Shown in pieces: positions 8,001 through 17,034 of a DNA stretch of 64,000 bases. The DNA lies in contig NZ_CP083350.1 of the NCBI RefSeq assembly GCF_020035535.1, positions 2,056,501-2,120,500 on the forward strand, read 5' to 3'. Every line of letters starts with the position of its first letter. The stretch's first letter is position 1. This stretch comes from Ensifer adhaerens (GTDB lineage: Bacteria > Pseudomonadota > Alphaproteobacteria > Rhizobiales > Rhizobiaceae). Under the pieces are notes generated by a model. The model was not told the DNA's origin, ran no database searches, and saw only the letters and a program-made list of their open reading frames with translations. Both the position numbers and the translations under genes were made by a program.

Positions 8001-9862
8001 AGGAGTTCGATTTCAACCAGAGAAAGCAGGGGCTTGAGGTGACAACCTATGCAAACTCCATGTGGGTCGCCCTGAGTCGATGTGGCATCTTCCAAAAGGG
8101 CGAAAGAACGGTGGGGCTGGTGCTGCCGCCGGGGGCCGCCCTCGACAAATACTACGGTGCGGTCATGATGCTCCTGACCAAGGCCGACGCTCTCCGTTAC
8201 GCTGTGCCGATTGTCCGAGTAAGCAGTTTCAGGCAGGAGGCTGATGTAGGCGAAGCTCTCGCAGCACTGTCGTCTGCCAAGGCAGTGATTGTTCTCATTT
8301 CGCACGCCGCCGAACTTCCGCTGGAGGTCACAATCTCGCTCGACCACATCGTGGAAGTGGGGACTTTCAAGCCGTACCATCTTCTGTCTGCCGCAAGGGC
8401 GGTGACGGAATTGAACATCACAATGGAGCAAGCGGAGGTGCTTGTCGACTTTCCGCCATCGCTTCTGTTTGCCGCGATTCGGCATTCGCGGCCCATCGAA
8501 GTCACACTGCAGAAACTGGCGGCCTCCGTGACGAAGAAACAGGCATCTGCCTGGGAGCCGCGGGTGGAGGAACTTGCGGGTTACGGCAAGGCTACTGAGT
8601 GGGCGCTGGATCTCGCCGAAGACATCTCGGCGTGGCGGCATGGCACTATCTCCTGGAGCGACGTCGATGCCGGGTTGCTCTTGAGCGGCCCGCCAGGTTG
8701 CGGGAAGACTCTGTTTGCGAGCGCGGTGGCCAGATCGTGCGGCGTGGGCTTCCTGGCTGCATCAAGTGCGCAATGGCAGTCTCGCGGTCATCTTGGTGAC
8801 ATGTTGGGGGCGATGCGGAAGACGTTTCGCCAGGCGATCGCCGATGCCCCGGTAATCCTCTTCCTCGATGAATTCGACTCGTTCGGTTCCCGCAAGCTCC
8901 TGAAGGGCAACAATGCTTCCTACGGACTTCAGGTGATCAACGCACTCCTCGAGCTTCTCGACGGCGCTAACGGTCGCGAAGGTGTTGTGGTGATTGCAGC
9001 GACGAACAGGCCCGATGATATCGATGAAGCTCTGCTGCGCCCCGGACGTCTCGATCGTCACATCGCCGTCGAAATGCCTGACAGGGAGGCACGGGAACAG
9101 ATCCTTTCGGCTCATGTCGGCCTCTCTCTGCCAGCCGACGACTTGAGGGCGATCGCTCTTGCTACCGGAGGCTACTCCGGAGCGGCATTGCGTCAGCTCG
9201 CCCGGGACGCGCGCCGCGTTGCTCGGAAACAACGACGACCAGTGTCAGGCTCGGACTTCCTCGCGATCGTGCCTCCCGTCGTCACCCTGGGGAAGGAGCA
9301 GCGGTGGCCTGTGTGCATCCATGAAGCGGGCCACGCGGTGGTTGGGCTCGCTCTGGGCGTCGGCGATGTGGAAGCAATCGTCGTTGCCCGCGAGGCGGGA
9401 CATCACGACGGCGGTGCCGGTTACGTCGAATGGCGCAGACCGGTCTTGCGCAACAGATCCCTGCAGGCCTATCGGGACGAGATTGCGATGATCCTCGCGG
9501 GAAGAGCCGCAGAACAGGCAATCCTCAATGAATGTTATGATGGTTCCGGCGGAGCCGAAGGCTCGGATCTCCACCGGGCATCCGACATCGCCACCATCCT
9601 CATTGCAGCTCACGGCATTCAGTCGCTCGGGTTCACGAACCTCTCCAGTGCAAGAGAACTCGATGAACTCCGTCGCACTGATCCGGTCCTGCGACGGAGG
9701 GTGGAACGGCTGCTGGCTGACGAACTGGCGCGCGCGGAAGAAATCATCTTGGAGCGGCGGGCAGATGTGGTGCGCATCGCGGAAGCCGTGCGGGAGCGCG
9801 AGCTGCTTCCTGGCGTTGAGGTGGCGCGGGTCATCGGCCGTGGAAGGATCGCTTCTTCCTAG
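7997..9862 (+). CDS. soluble FtsH-like AAA+ ATPase / M41 zinc protease
   Basis: 621 residues from ATG 7997, chosen because a GGAGAG site precedes it; a longer in-frame extension to 7745 lacks one. Residues 1-200 match nothing I know and show no membrane helix. An AAA+ module follows: Walker A GPPGCGKT (near 231-238), Walker B ILFLDEFD (near 287), and the second region of homology AATNRPDDIDEALLRPGRLD (near 335-354). The M41 peptidase has HEAGH (near 442-446), with a downstream Asp in GGAEGSDLHRASD as likely third zinc ligand. Classical FtsH is membrane-anchored by two N-terminal helices, which are absent here, so it is probably cytosolic. An ATP-dependent protease under a LexA-type promoter suggests a role in stress or DNA-damage proteolysis. 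That role is inferred. Confidence 0.88.
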   Translation: MKEFDFNQRKQGLEVTTYANSMWVALSRCGIFQKGERTVGLVLPPGAALDKYYGAVMMLLTKADALRYAVPIVRVSSFRQEADVGEALAALSSAKAVIVLISHAAELPLEVTISLDHIVEVGTFKPYHLLSAARAVTELNITMEQAEVLVDFPPSLLFAAIRHSRPIEVTLQKLAASVTKKQASAWEPRVEELAGYGKATEWALDLAEDISAWRHGTISWSDVDAGLLLSGPPGCGKTLFASAVARSCGVGFLAASSAQWQSRGHLGDMLGAMRKTFRQAIADAPVILFLDEFDSFGSRKLLKGNNASYGLQVINALLELLDGANGREGVVVIAATNRPDDIDEALLRPGRLDRHIAVEMPDREAREQILSAHVGLSLPADDLRAIALATGGYSGAALRQLARDARRVARKQRRPVSGSDFLAIVPPVVTLGKEQRWPVCIHEAGHAVVGLALGVGDVEAIVVAREAGHHDGGAGYVEWRRPVLRNRSLQAYRDEIAMILAGRAAEQAILNECYDGSGGAEGSDLHRASDIATILIAAHGIQSLGFTNLSSARELDELRRTDPVLRRRVERLLADELARAEEIILERRADVVRIAEAVRERELLPGVEVARVIGRGRIASS

Positions 9863-9908
9863 GGCTGCATTTCGTCGTCTCTAGGGTATCTGTACTGGGA
9901 GAATTCAC

Positions 9909-10109
9909 ATGGCAGGTGGCGAGAAGAGGGGCCCGGGCAATGCCGGCGACGCTAATCAGGCGGGGGGAAAAGTCGATAGAAGCGAAACGCTTGAGGAAGC
10001 GCTAGCAAAGGTCGGATTCGAGCCAGCAAAGGTTGGCCCCAAGATCGTGTCTCAGGGAAAACGACGGGAGGCGCTGAAGAAGAGAGTTTCCAAAGGTCAA
10101 GTTGGGTGA
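9909..10109 (+). CDS. small basic hypothetical protein
   Basis: 66 residues, starting at ATG 9909 after a clear GGGAGAA site and 46 bp after the AAA+ protease, so probably in the same transcript. The N-terminus is Gly/Ala/Asn-rich and looks disordered. The middle (SETLEEALAKVGFEPAK) could form an amphipathic helix, and the C-terminus is Lys/Arg-rich. I do not recognise it. It might be a substrate or adaptor of the neighbouring protease, but only position suggests this. Confidence 0.6.
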   Translation: MAGGEKRGPGNAGDANQAGGKVDRSETLEEALAKVGFEPAKVGPKIVSQGKRREALKKRVSKGQVG

Positions 10110-10208
10110 CGGAAGGTTGGGGCGATTACTGGATTTTTGGACCCCGAAAAGTCTCTGTTAATGTCGCACAGCTAATACGTCCCAAAATGGGATAAGAAAG
10201 GCATATCG

Positions 10209-10619
10209 ATGAGAGGCGCGGCGCCTGTAATGCAGCAGCACTTCCTGAACAAGGAAGAGTCCTTCATGTACGATCGGGAAGCGAACTTTCCGATGGAGGA
10301 TACCCGGAACGAGGCGCGCATCGAGTACACCGAGAAAGGCATGACCCAGCTCAGCTCACGCCGTTGCGAGATCCTGAAGCTGTCGAAAAGCGGCGCCGTG
10401 CTCGGCATCGCAACCCAGTTTCGGCTGCCGCAAAATTTCTATCTGGAGATTCCGAGCGCGCGTATTCAGATGGTCGGTTGCCTTCTGAAGCGGGTGCATG
10501 CCAACAACGTCATCGAGGCGCGTTTCCTGCGTCTGCTGACGGACCGCGACCTCAATCGCATCTTCGTTTACAGCACCCATCCGAACCACCGGAACCGGAC
10601 GCTCGACATATACCGTTAG
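10209..10619 (+). CDS. PilZ-like domain protein
   Basis: 136 residues from ATG 10209. A second in-frame ATG at 10266 has an equally good site (GGAAGAG, 6 bases away) and gives 117 residues; I cannot decide between them. The segment SSRRCEILKLSKSGAVLGI resembles the Arg-rich and xLSxxGA motifs of PilZ domains, which bind cyclic di-GMP, but the canonical RxxxR and (D/N)xSxxG are imperfect. The beta-rich remainder ends in VIEARFLRL. It is convergent with the flagellar hook gene. A link between c-di-GMP and motility is plausible but inferred. Confidence 0.6.
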   Translation: MRGAAPVMQQHFLNKEESFMYDREANFPMEDTRNEARIEYTEKGMTQLSSRRCEILKLSKSGAVLGIATQFRLPQNFYLEIPSARIQMVGCLLKRVHANNVIEARFLRLLTDRDLNRIFVYSTHPNHRNRTLDIYR

Positions 10620-10735
10620 GCCCCGAAACGGTGTGTCCACTTCGGCCCTCTAAATACGAAAGCCCCCGCGAACGGCCGGGCCTCGCTGCACGCTGAAGTC
10701 TCGGCGGTGACGCGGGGCACGCCTTGTCGGCCAGG

Positions 10736-10764
10736 GGCGCGCGAAAGTTCCGGTTCCGCGCGCC
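10736..10764. terminator. hairpin between convergent PilZ-like and hook genes
   Basis: GGCGCGCG and CGCGCGCC form a perfect 8-bp G+C stem around a 13-base loop in the gap between two convergent genes. There is no T-run. Confidence 0.45.
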
Positions 10765-10793
10765 ACTGTCCATGAAAGGGGCTTGGAGACACA

Positions 10794-12887
10794 TCACCGC
10801 TTCAGGTTGACGAGCACATCGAGCAGGTCGGAGGCGGTCTGAAACACCTTGGAGTTGGCGGTGTAATTGCGCTGGGACTCGATCATCGACGTGAGCTCGT
10901 TGGCAATGTCGACGTTGGAGTTCTCCAAGGTCCGGGAACGAATGTTTCCGAACGCTCCGTTTTCGGGGAACCCGGTAACAATCACGCCCGAGTCTGCACT
11001 CTGTGAGTAGACGTTGCCTGTCTCGGGACGCAGCCTGTCGGGACTCTGGACATTCGCCAGTGCAATTCGGTAGGCCGGATCGAGAGAACCGTCCCCATAC
11101 TTCATGAACACAGTCCCATCCGACGCGATCTCAAAACCGCTGATCTTGCTCGGCGCCATTCCGTTCACATCGGCCCGTCCCGGAGAGAATTCGTAGCCTA
11201 TCTGTCCGGTACTGGACATGTCGACGCGGACAGTCTCACCACCTGGGACTGGCACATCGAGGATACCGTTCGACACCAGATTGCCGAGTGCATCGAATTC
11301 CAAGACCGTCGTGGCCAGCGGTGGGGAACCAGGCAGGCCGTACGGGAACGTGCCTGAAGTCGGCGACGCGTCCGCATGGTTGAATACAGTGACCTCCCAG
11401 CGGCCTTGCTCTCCCTTCGTGTAGAAGAAGTCGAGTTGGACCGGAAGGCCAAGCTTGTCGTAGACCACCATCGAGCTCTTCTCGTTAAAAACACTCGAAG
11501 GAAGATTGTCGGCCGGGGTGGTTCCGAGAACGTATGGTACAACAGCCGGCGCGGAAGCAGGAAGGTTTAGGGAGCCGACGATCTTGTCGGTCCAGCCCGG
11601 TGTTCCATCTGGCAATGAGACCGATTGGGAGAAATCCAACGGTAGCGTATCGCCACTGGGTAAGGGAACTGAAAGACTGCCGCCGCCGACAAGATTCCCT
11701 GTTGCTGGGTCAAATGTGAGTGTCATCGTGGCGAGTGGCGGATCACCTGCCGCTCCGTACGGGAAGCCCCCAGCAGCCGCCAGGGCTGGATCATAGGCGG
11801 TAACCTCCCAAGTGGTTGGTCCAGTGCGGCTGAAGTAGACGTCGAGCTGCATATTTGCAGGGAAACCAGCGTAGCCGGAAAGACGTGATTTTTGATGTGC
11901 TACGCTTGCAGGGTCGTTTGCGCTTGCGGGGAGTTCGCCGCCAGCGGTGTCGACCAGTGGCGCGTCGGAAGGGAGATTCCAGGCGAACTCTATGCCTTGT
12001 GCGGAGCCTGTCCCGGAGACTTGCTGCGAAATGTCGGAGAAATCATAGATGACCGGATCGGACGGGTCGGGAACCAGAACCGGATTGCCACTGAGGATGG
12101 CGCCGGTTACGGGGTCGAATTCCAGAACGGTCGAGGCTGAAACAATGCCGCTTCCGGTCGACAGATCGTAGGGAAATGAAGACGGCGTGCCTGTGTAGTT
12201 TTCGAAGACAGTGACTTCCCACTTATTGTCGTCAAGCTTCGTGTAGTAAATGTCGGTATAGACCATGCCGAGCCCAGCCTCCTGGGAGCTCACGGTAAGC
12301 TTTTTCGTGTAGATGCTGTACGCCGTGTTGTCGGCTGGGGAGACGTTGGCAACTCCGACGCCCTTTGCATCGGCAAAGGACGGCAGATTGACACCGAAGG
12401 TCGCTTGAGTGGTCGCCTCCGCTTTCAGGCCGCTGCCTTTCACGTTGACGGGAACGAGACCGTCAAAGCCATTCACCACGACCGTCGGGTCGCTGTTCGT
12501 GAAGGGATAGCCAAGCAGCTTATATCCGGCCGTGTTGACGAGGTCGCCATTCTTGTCCGGAACAAAGGAACCGGCTCGCGTCAGATACGATGATCCCGCG
12601 GCTCCTTCCACGATGAAGAAGCCTTGTCCATCGATTGCCAGATCTGATCCAGAGGTTGTGTAGCTGAACCCGCCTTGCTGAGAGATAGAGTAGCGCACCT
12701 GAGTCTCTACGCCGCCGGAATTGTAGTTGCCGCCACCCGAGGGCAAGATCATCGACGAAAACTCGGTGGAGGCGCGCTTGTAACCGGTCGTGTTGGCGTT
12801 CGCGATGTTTTCGGCAACGGTCCCCAGACGGTTGGACTGGGCGTTCATACCCGACACGCCAGTTCTCATGCTTCCATAAAGACTCAA
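10794..12887 (-). CDS. flgE: flagellar hook protein FlgE, unusually long with triplicated middle module
   Basis: 697 residues, against roughly 400-430 for usual rhizobial FlgE. The N-terminus has the axial rod motif (MSLYGSMRTGVSGMNAQSNR, then NIANANTTGYKR). Residues 80-130 carry the hook D1-type SDLAIDGQGFFIV and LTRAGSF. The C-terminus ends with NVDIANELTSMIESQRNYTA and the coiled-coil tail. The extra length comes from three related modules at about 165-285, 303-420 and 440-557. Each opens with a VNLPS, WNLPSDAP or LNLPASAP string and contains a W-EVT-(V/A)-(F/Y) strand, an (F)PYG or FPYD turn and an L-FDP-G-L element. No other flagellar gene is in the window. The preceding leader (AGGAGG about 8 bases before ATG) suggests it is expressed. 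Confidence 0.88.
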   Translation of the reverse strand: MSLYGSMRTGVSGMNAQSNRLGTVAENIANANTTGYKRASTEFSSMILPSGGGNYNSGGVETQVRYSISQQGGFSYTTSGSDLAIDGQGFFIVEGAAGSSYLTRAGSFVPDKNGDLVNTAGYKLLGYPFTNSDPTVVVNGFDGLVPVNVKGSGLKAEATTQATFGVNLPSFADAKGVGVANVSPADNTAYSIYTKKLTVSSQEAGLGMVYTDIYYTKLDDNKWEVTVFENYTGTPSSFPYDLSTGSGIVSASTVLEFDPVTGAILSGNPVLVPDPSDPVIYDFSDISQQVSGTGSAQGIEFAWNLPSDAPLVDTAGGELPASANDPASVAHQKSRLSGYAGFPANMQLDVYFSRTGPTTWEVTAYDPALAAAGGFPYGAAGDPPLATMTLTFDPATGNLVGGGSLSVPLPSGDTLPLDFSQSVSLPDGTPGWTDKIVGSLNLPASAPAVVPYVLGTTPADNLPSSVFNEKSSMVVYDKLGLPVQLDFFYTKGEQGRWEVTVFNHADASPTSGTFPYGLPGSPPLATTVLEFDALGNLVSNGILDVPVPGGETVRVDMSSTGQIGYEFSPGRADVNGMAPSKISGFEIASDGTVFMKYGDGSLDPAYRIALANVQSPDRLRPETGNVYSQSADSGVIVTGFPENGAFGNIRSRTLENSNVDIANELTSMIESQRNYTANSKVFQTASDLLDVLVNLKR

Positions 12888-13325
12888 AGTATACCCTCCT
12901 TGAAACGGTACAATCTGTAATCGTGCGCTTGGCTTGCGCGAAACGTGCGCGGTGACTTATTAGAAGTTGTTTATTGAGTCGGGTGTCATGAGGTGATGCA
13001 GCATTGGCGGCAGCTGAGCTTGACTCATCGGCTATTCGGATTTTCGTGTGGAACCGCGGTTTTAGGCGACACGTCCACGTTGAGCAAAAGTACGAACTGC
13101 GGTGGGGAACTGAATTCGCTTCGCCGTTTCGGAGATGTCGTCCGTTCTGTGAGGAATTGATGACGCGCGTAGCGTGAAGGAACTGCGTCCCCGATTTCTA
13201 ATGCCATTCGTTGGAACCTTGCGGCCTTGTCAGCGCGTGTCTGGTGCAGGGGATAGCGGGAGTCTGAAATTGCGCCGGTGGAATAGACGTCTCACCATCG
13301 TCGAAACAATTGATGATGGATAGCC
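12888..13325. other. 438-bp intergenic region, no gene seen
   Basis: Divergent promoter space between the hook gene and a hypothetical gene. Short open frames lack ribosome sites. I see no clear operator or hairpin. Confidence 0.5.
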
Positions 13326-13706
13326 ATGGCCAGGGACCTACCGAAGATCGATTATGAGGACATCACCGGGAGGGATCGAGTTCGACTTAGGACACTGGAA
13401 ATTGCTTTGGCTGCCGGACTAAGCCAAGCTGCCGAGAGGCTTTTCGGACTGTACGACGAGCTAGTCGCCGTCTCGCCATCGCCGCAGGCGCGGGGCCATT
13501 GGGAATGCATTAAGGCCAACTTGCATGCGCTGAGGGAAATTGAGGCAGTTCATGGTATGGGAGCGGCGTTAGATCTCCAGCATGCGAGCGTGGTTCGGCT
13601 TCTAGGCGCGAAAAAGCGGGACGGCACGCCCGCGATATCCGAGGACATGCTTTTGGCCGCCTTTAAGTATGCGACGGAGCGGAGTGCTAGCGCGCCAGCG
13701 TCGTAG
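13326..13706 (+). CDS. hypothetical protein
   Basis: 126 residues from ATG 13326, with only a weak GATGGA ribosome site. The sequence looks alpha-helical (RVRLRTLEIALAAGLSQAAERLFGLYDELVA) with no membrane segment or known motif. The last 20 bp overlap the 3' end of the convergent gene at 13687-14268. I do not recognise the family. Confidence 0.5.
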   Translation: MARDLPKIDYEDITGRDRVRLRTLEIALAAGLSQAAERLFGLYDELVAVSPSPQARGHWECIKANLHALREIEAVHGMGAALDLQHASVVRLLGAKKRDGTPAISEDMLLAAFKYATERSASAPAS

Positions 13707-14268
13707 AGAACTGGATCGACAGATCCTCGACCTCGGAGAAGCGTTCGCTTCCGACAAACCCAGACTCCTCAAACCAGGCGAACGGTTCTTGGGAGTTCAG
13801 GTCGAAAAGTAGACCGCAACTGTTTGAAGCCAGATCGTCTATGACATCGGCACTGTTGACGATCCAATCCTTCAGCGGGTCAGCAAGGTCGCCCAGTGTA
13901 TCGTACGAACCGTATTCGGCTGCGCCCATCTCATCGATGATGAAGATGAGATCGTCCCCGTGCTCGTCGCGCGTGAAACCGACTAGCGCAGCTGCGTAGG
14001 TGGCTTCCTCTTGACGAGCGTCGTCCTGCATCAAGCCGTTCGATTGTTCCTTCGACCGACGAACCGCCTCCGCGATCATCCATCTTGCATGCTCAATGCT
14101 TCGCGCCGTGGTCAGGGGGATCGCTGGCCCCGATACACGATAGAGGTTCCGACCGTTGACTATCTTCCGCTGGATCTTGTAGCCATAAGGTAGAAGACTT
14201 AGAGGCACTGAAGCCCATTCACTTTGGCTAGCGATAAATCTGCCGAACTTGGGAATGAAGTTGAACAA
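13687..14268 (-). CDS. hypothetical protein
   Basis: 193 residues from ATG 14268. The N-terminal third is basic (LLPYGYKIQRKIVNGRNLYRV) and the C-terminal half strongly acidic (DEHGDDLIFIIDEMGAAEYG). There is no signal peptide or membrane helix. I cannot assign a family. It lies 103 bp downstream of the DNA methyltransferase on the same strand and could be co-transcribed. It overlaps the 3' end of the plus-strand gene by 20 bp. Confidence 0.55.
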   Translation of the reverse strand: MFNFIPKFGRFIASQSEWASVPLSLLPYGYKIQRKIVNGRNLYRVSGPAIPLTTARSIEHARWMIAEAVRRSKEQSNGLMQDDARQEEATYAAALVGFTRDEHGDDLIFIIDEMGAAEYGSYDTLGDLADPLKDWIVNSADVIDDLASNSCGLLFDLNSQEPFAWFEESGFVGSERFSEVEDLSIQFSTTLAR

Positions 14269-14371
14269 TGCAATTCCTTCACAGTAGAGCGCCTACGGTA
14301 GTGCTGATGGTGCTTACAAAGCCGGGGCGCACTGCGCATTCCCCGCGCTGATTTTGGAAGCCTTCACGCCC

Positions 14372-16354
14372 TCACCAATCACCCGCTGACTCGACAGTGC
14401 GGACGTTCTGCTCAGGTTTCTTGCGACCTGGAGCGAGCTGCGGCTGGTCCAGATACAGCGCAGGTGTCGTCATTTGCAATCTCCCGCGATCTCCTGGCCA
14501 CAGCATTGCCTCCCAATCAAAGCTCACACCGCGGATGGCGGCGAAAGCAGCTAGTCCAACAGCTTGGGCCAGCCTTGCGGGTACGGCGTTACCAATCTGA
14601 TCGGCCACGCTTTGCTTCCCGCCATGGAATTTCCAGTCGTCTGGAAAGTTCTGGAGCCGGGCACGCATGCGTGCTGTCAGACCGGGCAGATATCCAGGCT
14701 TCGATGCCTCCGCGTCCGTGGGAGCTGCTGCCGGGAGACCACCAATGTTGATCCCCTTCGAGCCCCAACGCGCTGCTTCCTTCGTGCGCGGCGTCCCTCT
14801 TCTAGTGACGACGGTTGACGCAAGGACACCATGCGCAATGAGATTGCCCTGTCTATCGAAGACCGGGCAATCTCGACGTTGCCGGGCCCATTCGCGCGCT
14901 CCAGTCCAACCGTTTTCCGACATGAGATCGAGAAGGGCATCGCCCAGGTTCGAACGTCGCTCCGGGAAGCGAGGGGGCATTCTGAAGCTCCCCGCAAGTT
15001 CCCGCCGGATTCCGATCAGAAGGATTCGATGGCGTTCCTGTGCGACCCCGTAATCTTCCGCCCGGATTCTGTTTATCTCCGTCTGGTAGCCAGCTTTTGC
15101 AACTCGTCGAAGGAATTCTGCGACGTGGTCGCCATGTTTGGCATGGAGCAAGCCTTCCACATTCTCGATGATGAACATCTTCGGCTTGACTTCGGCAATC
15201 ACTCTAGAGCTTTCGAGTAGGAGGTCGCGCTCATCCTCCTGCCCCAACTGATCGCCCTCGGATGAGTACGGCTGGCAGGGCACGCCTCCCGCAACGAGGT
15301 CGATATCCATGCGGCGATAAGGCTTGAAGTCGACCTTTGTGATGTCGGCCTCGACCACATTCCAGTCAGGGCGATTCTGCCGCAGCGTCGCGGCGGCATC
15401 GGCATTGTACTCGAAGAGCGCCACGTGCTCGAACCCTGCGCGCTCCAACCCGATCGACATGCCTCCGGCACCCGCGCACAGTTCGATTGCTTTCAGACGG
15501 TAGCGATGAGGCGGCAGCTCGGTGATCGCGTTTCGACCCCGGACCCAGCCGCGCCGCGGCACCGGGTGACCAGACAGCAAAAGCAGCACATCGATGATTT
15601 GCGAGTCGGACGCGGGCCACTTCTTCACGCCAGCATAGTGCGACGAATTGCCAAACCGTCCCTCACAGATACGCTTCAGGGCGTCGTTCGCGGCGGCGAC
15701 TCTAAATGCTGGTGAATTCAAGTTGATCTTGTTCAGGGATCTTCGGCTCGTCCCGAAGATGTCCGTGAACTGCTCTCGCAGTTCAAGAGCATCATTGCGA
15801 ACGGTCTCTGACAGGCTGGCTAAAGCCAGATCAGACGCATTCATCTTCCTCAAGTGCAGAGCGAAAGAGGCGAGCTTCTCGCGGAAGAGCGCGGCGGTAT
15901 CGGCACTGCGCTTGCGAGCGGCTGCGGCTACGAGCCTGACGTTTTTCTGGGCCATCAGCGCTTCGGGTGTAAGCTTGGCTTCCGTGAGGCGCTTGCGTAC
16001 GACCGCAATCTCTTTCGTGTCGATCCTCGCGCCGATATCCATACGTTCCACGATTTCCTGGCGAGTCTCAGCATCGGCGGCGACCAGCGCCTTGAGGACA
16101 GGGAAGGTTACGCGCGCCTTCTGCAACAGCGCTTCGCTGCCCTTCAGTGTTCGGCCGAATCCCATGTAGGTTCCGAGTTCGCTAGAGGGGAGGTTGCAGG
16201 TGACGCGCAGGAAGTCCCGGACCTCGCGCTCTGGGGTAACGTCCATTAGCTTCTCGACTTCGGCCGCTATGGCGAGGATCTTCGCCGTCATCTGCGATTG
16301 CAGATCGGTTATTCGCTTCTTTGCTGCTGCGAGTGCTTCCGACTTTGAATTCAT
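14372..16354 (-). CDS. DNA (cytosine-5-)-methyltransferase with long N-terminal extension
   Basis: 660 residues. The C-terminal half carries the C5-methyltransferase motifs in order: I (ELCAGAGGMSIGLERAGF, near 291), IV with catalytic Cys (GGVPCQPYS, near 357-365), VI (ENVEGL, near 399), VIII (QERHRILLIGIRR, near 440) and X (QIGNAVPARLAQAVG, near 587). SAM-dependent methylation of cytosine is therefore expected. Residues 1-280 are helical and charged and are not part of the standard enzyme; they may add DNA binding or partner contacts. No restriction endonuclease or Vsr gene is adjacent, so it is an orphan methylase here. It lies inside the segment bracketed by the long repeats. Confidence 0.9.
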   Translation of the reverse strand: MNSKSEALAAAKKRITDLQSQMTAKILAIAAEVEKLMDVTPEREVRDFLRVTCNLPSSELGTYMGFGRTLKGSEALLQKARVTFPVLKALVAADAETRQEIVERMDIGARIDTKEIAVVRKRLTEAKLTPEALMAQKNVRLVAAAARKRSADTAALFREKLASFALHLRKMNASDLALASLSETVRNDALELREQFTDIFGTSRRSLNKINLNSPAFRVAAANDALKRICEGRFGNSSHYAGVKKWPASDSQIIDVLLLLSGHPVPRRGWVRGRNAITELPPHRYRLKAIELCAGAGGMSIGLERAGFEHVALFEYNADAAATLRQNRPDWNVVEADITKVDFKPYRRMDIDLVAGGVPCQPYSSEGDQLGQEDERDLLLESSRVIAEVKPKMFIIENVEGLLHAKHGDHVAEFLRRVAKAGYQTEINRIRAEDYGVAQERHRILLIGIRRELAGSFRMPPRFPERRSNLGDALLDLMSENGWTGAREWARQRRDCPVFDRQGNLIAHGVLASTVVTRRGTPRTKEAARWGSKGINIGGLPAAAPTDAEASKPGYLPGLTARMRARLQNFPDDWKFHGGKQSVADQIGNAVPARLAQAVGLAAFAAIRGVSFDWEAMLWPGDRGRLQMTTPALYLDQPQLAPGRKKPEQNVRTVESAGDW

Positions 16355-16537
16355 GCCGCCCCCGGGGTTTCACTGGGGGTGTCTCATACCCGGACATATG
16401 TTGCGGCGTCGATAAGCCAACTCGTAAAACTTTATGCAGGCGGATGTGTTCGGCGCCGGTCGGATTGCGGTTCTGTCGCGGCCAGACAATAGATCCCGCA
16501 ACAGACCTTCCGCAGTAAGGGATAAGATTGTCCGGCG

Positions 16538-16584
16538 TTCGATTTTTCGAATTTCTGGTTCGAGATTCCGAATGCGCGGTTCGG
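16538..16584. repeat. 21-bp phased dyad array, copy B1
   Basis: TTCGA-N4-(T/C)CGAA dyads begin at 16538 and 16559, and a TTCGG half-site at 16580: the same 21-bp period as the arrays at 7106 and 16768. It lies about 180 bp upstream of the methyltransferase start. Confidence 0.75.
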
Positions 16585-16767
16585 CTTGCGTTCGAGATAA
16601 GCGATTGTGGGGAAGCTCGCATCAAGCTGGCCGCGTAACGTCCCAAAGACAGAGCGTTCGCCACCAACCTTTCAAGCCGCACGGGCCAACCCCGTTTCAC
16701 TTTAGACGCCTCCACTTGCTGAGGCCGCAAAACAAAGTTGGATTTGCGATGGACGTAGGTGCAGCCA

Positions 16768-16835
16768 TTCGATTTTTCGAATTTCCGGTTCGAGATTTCG
16801 AACGGCTGGTTCGAGATTCCGAATGCTACTTTCGA
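16768..16835. repeat. 21-bp phased dyad array, copy B2
   Basis: Dyads begin at 16768, 16789 and 16810, with a fourth left half-site at 16831. Each unit is TTCGA-N4-(T/C)CGAA plus a 7-bp spacer. The first two spacers end in GG. It is the best-preserved of the three arrays. Confidence 0.78.
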
Positions 16836-17034
16836 GTTGCGTCAGAGCTGCAGACTTGCCGTTCGCAATCTGCCATTGTGGAAGTGGAACTTTCCGTTCG
16901 AGATTTCGATCAAATAGAAGCCAAAAATTCGAGATCTCGACTGATCGTTCGGCAATTCGGAATAAAGTTCGGCATTGTTCGATTTGACGTAACAATAACG
17001 ATGCCACCAGCCGGGGTAATTCCCTACATTTAGC

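Noticed and set aside
16538..16835. parS/repABC partition site
   Set aside because: The TTCGA-N4-TCGAA unit does not match parS or the repABC 16-bp palindrome, and no parA/parB or repABC gene is in the window.
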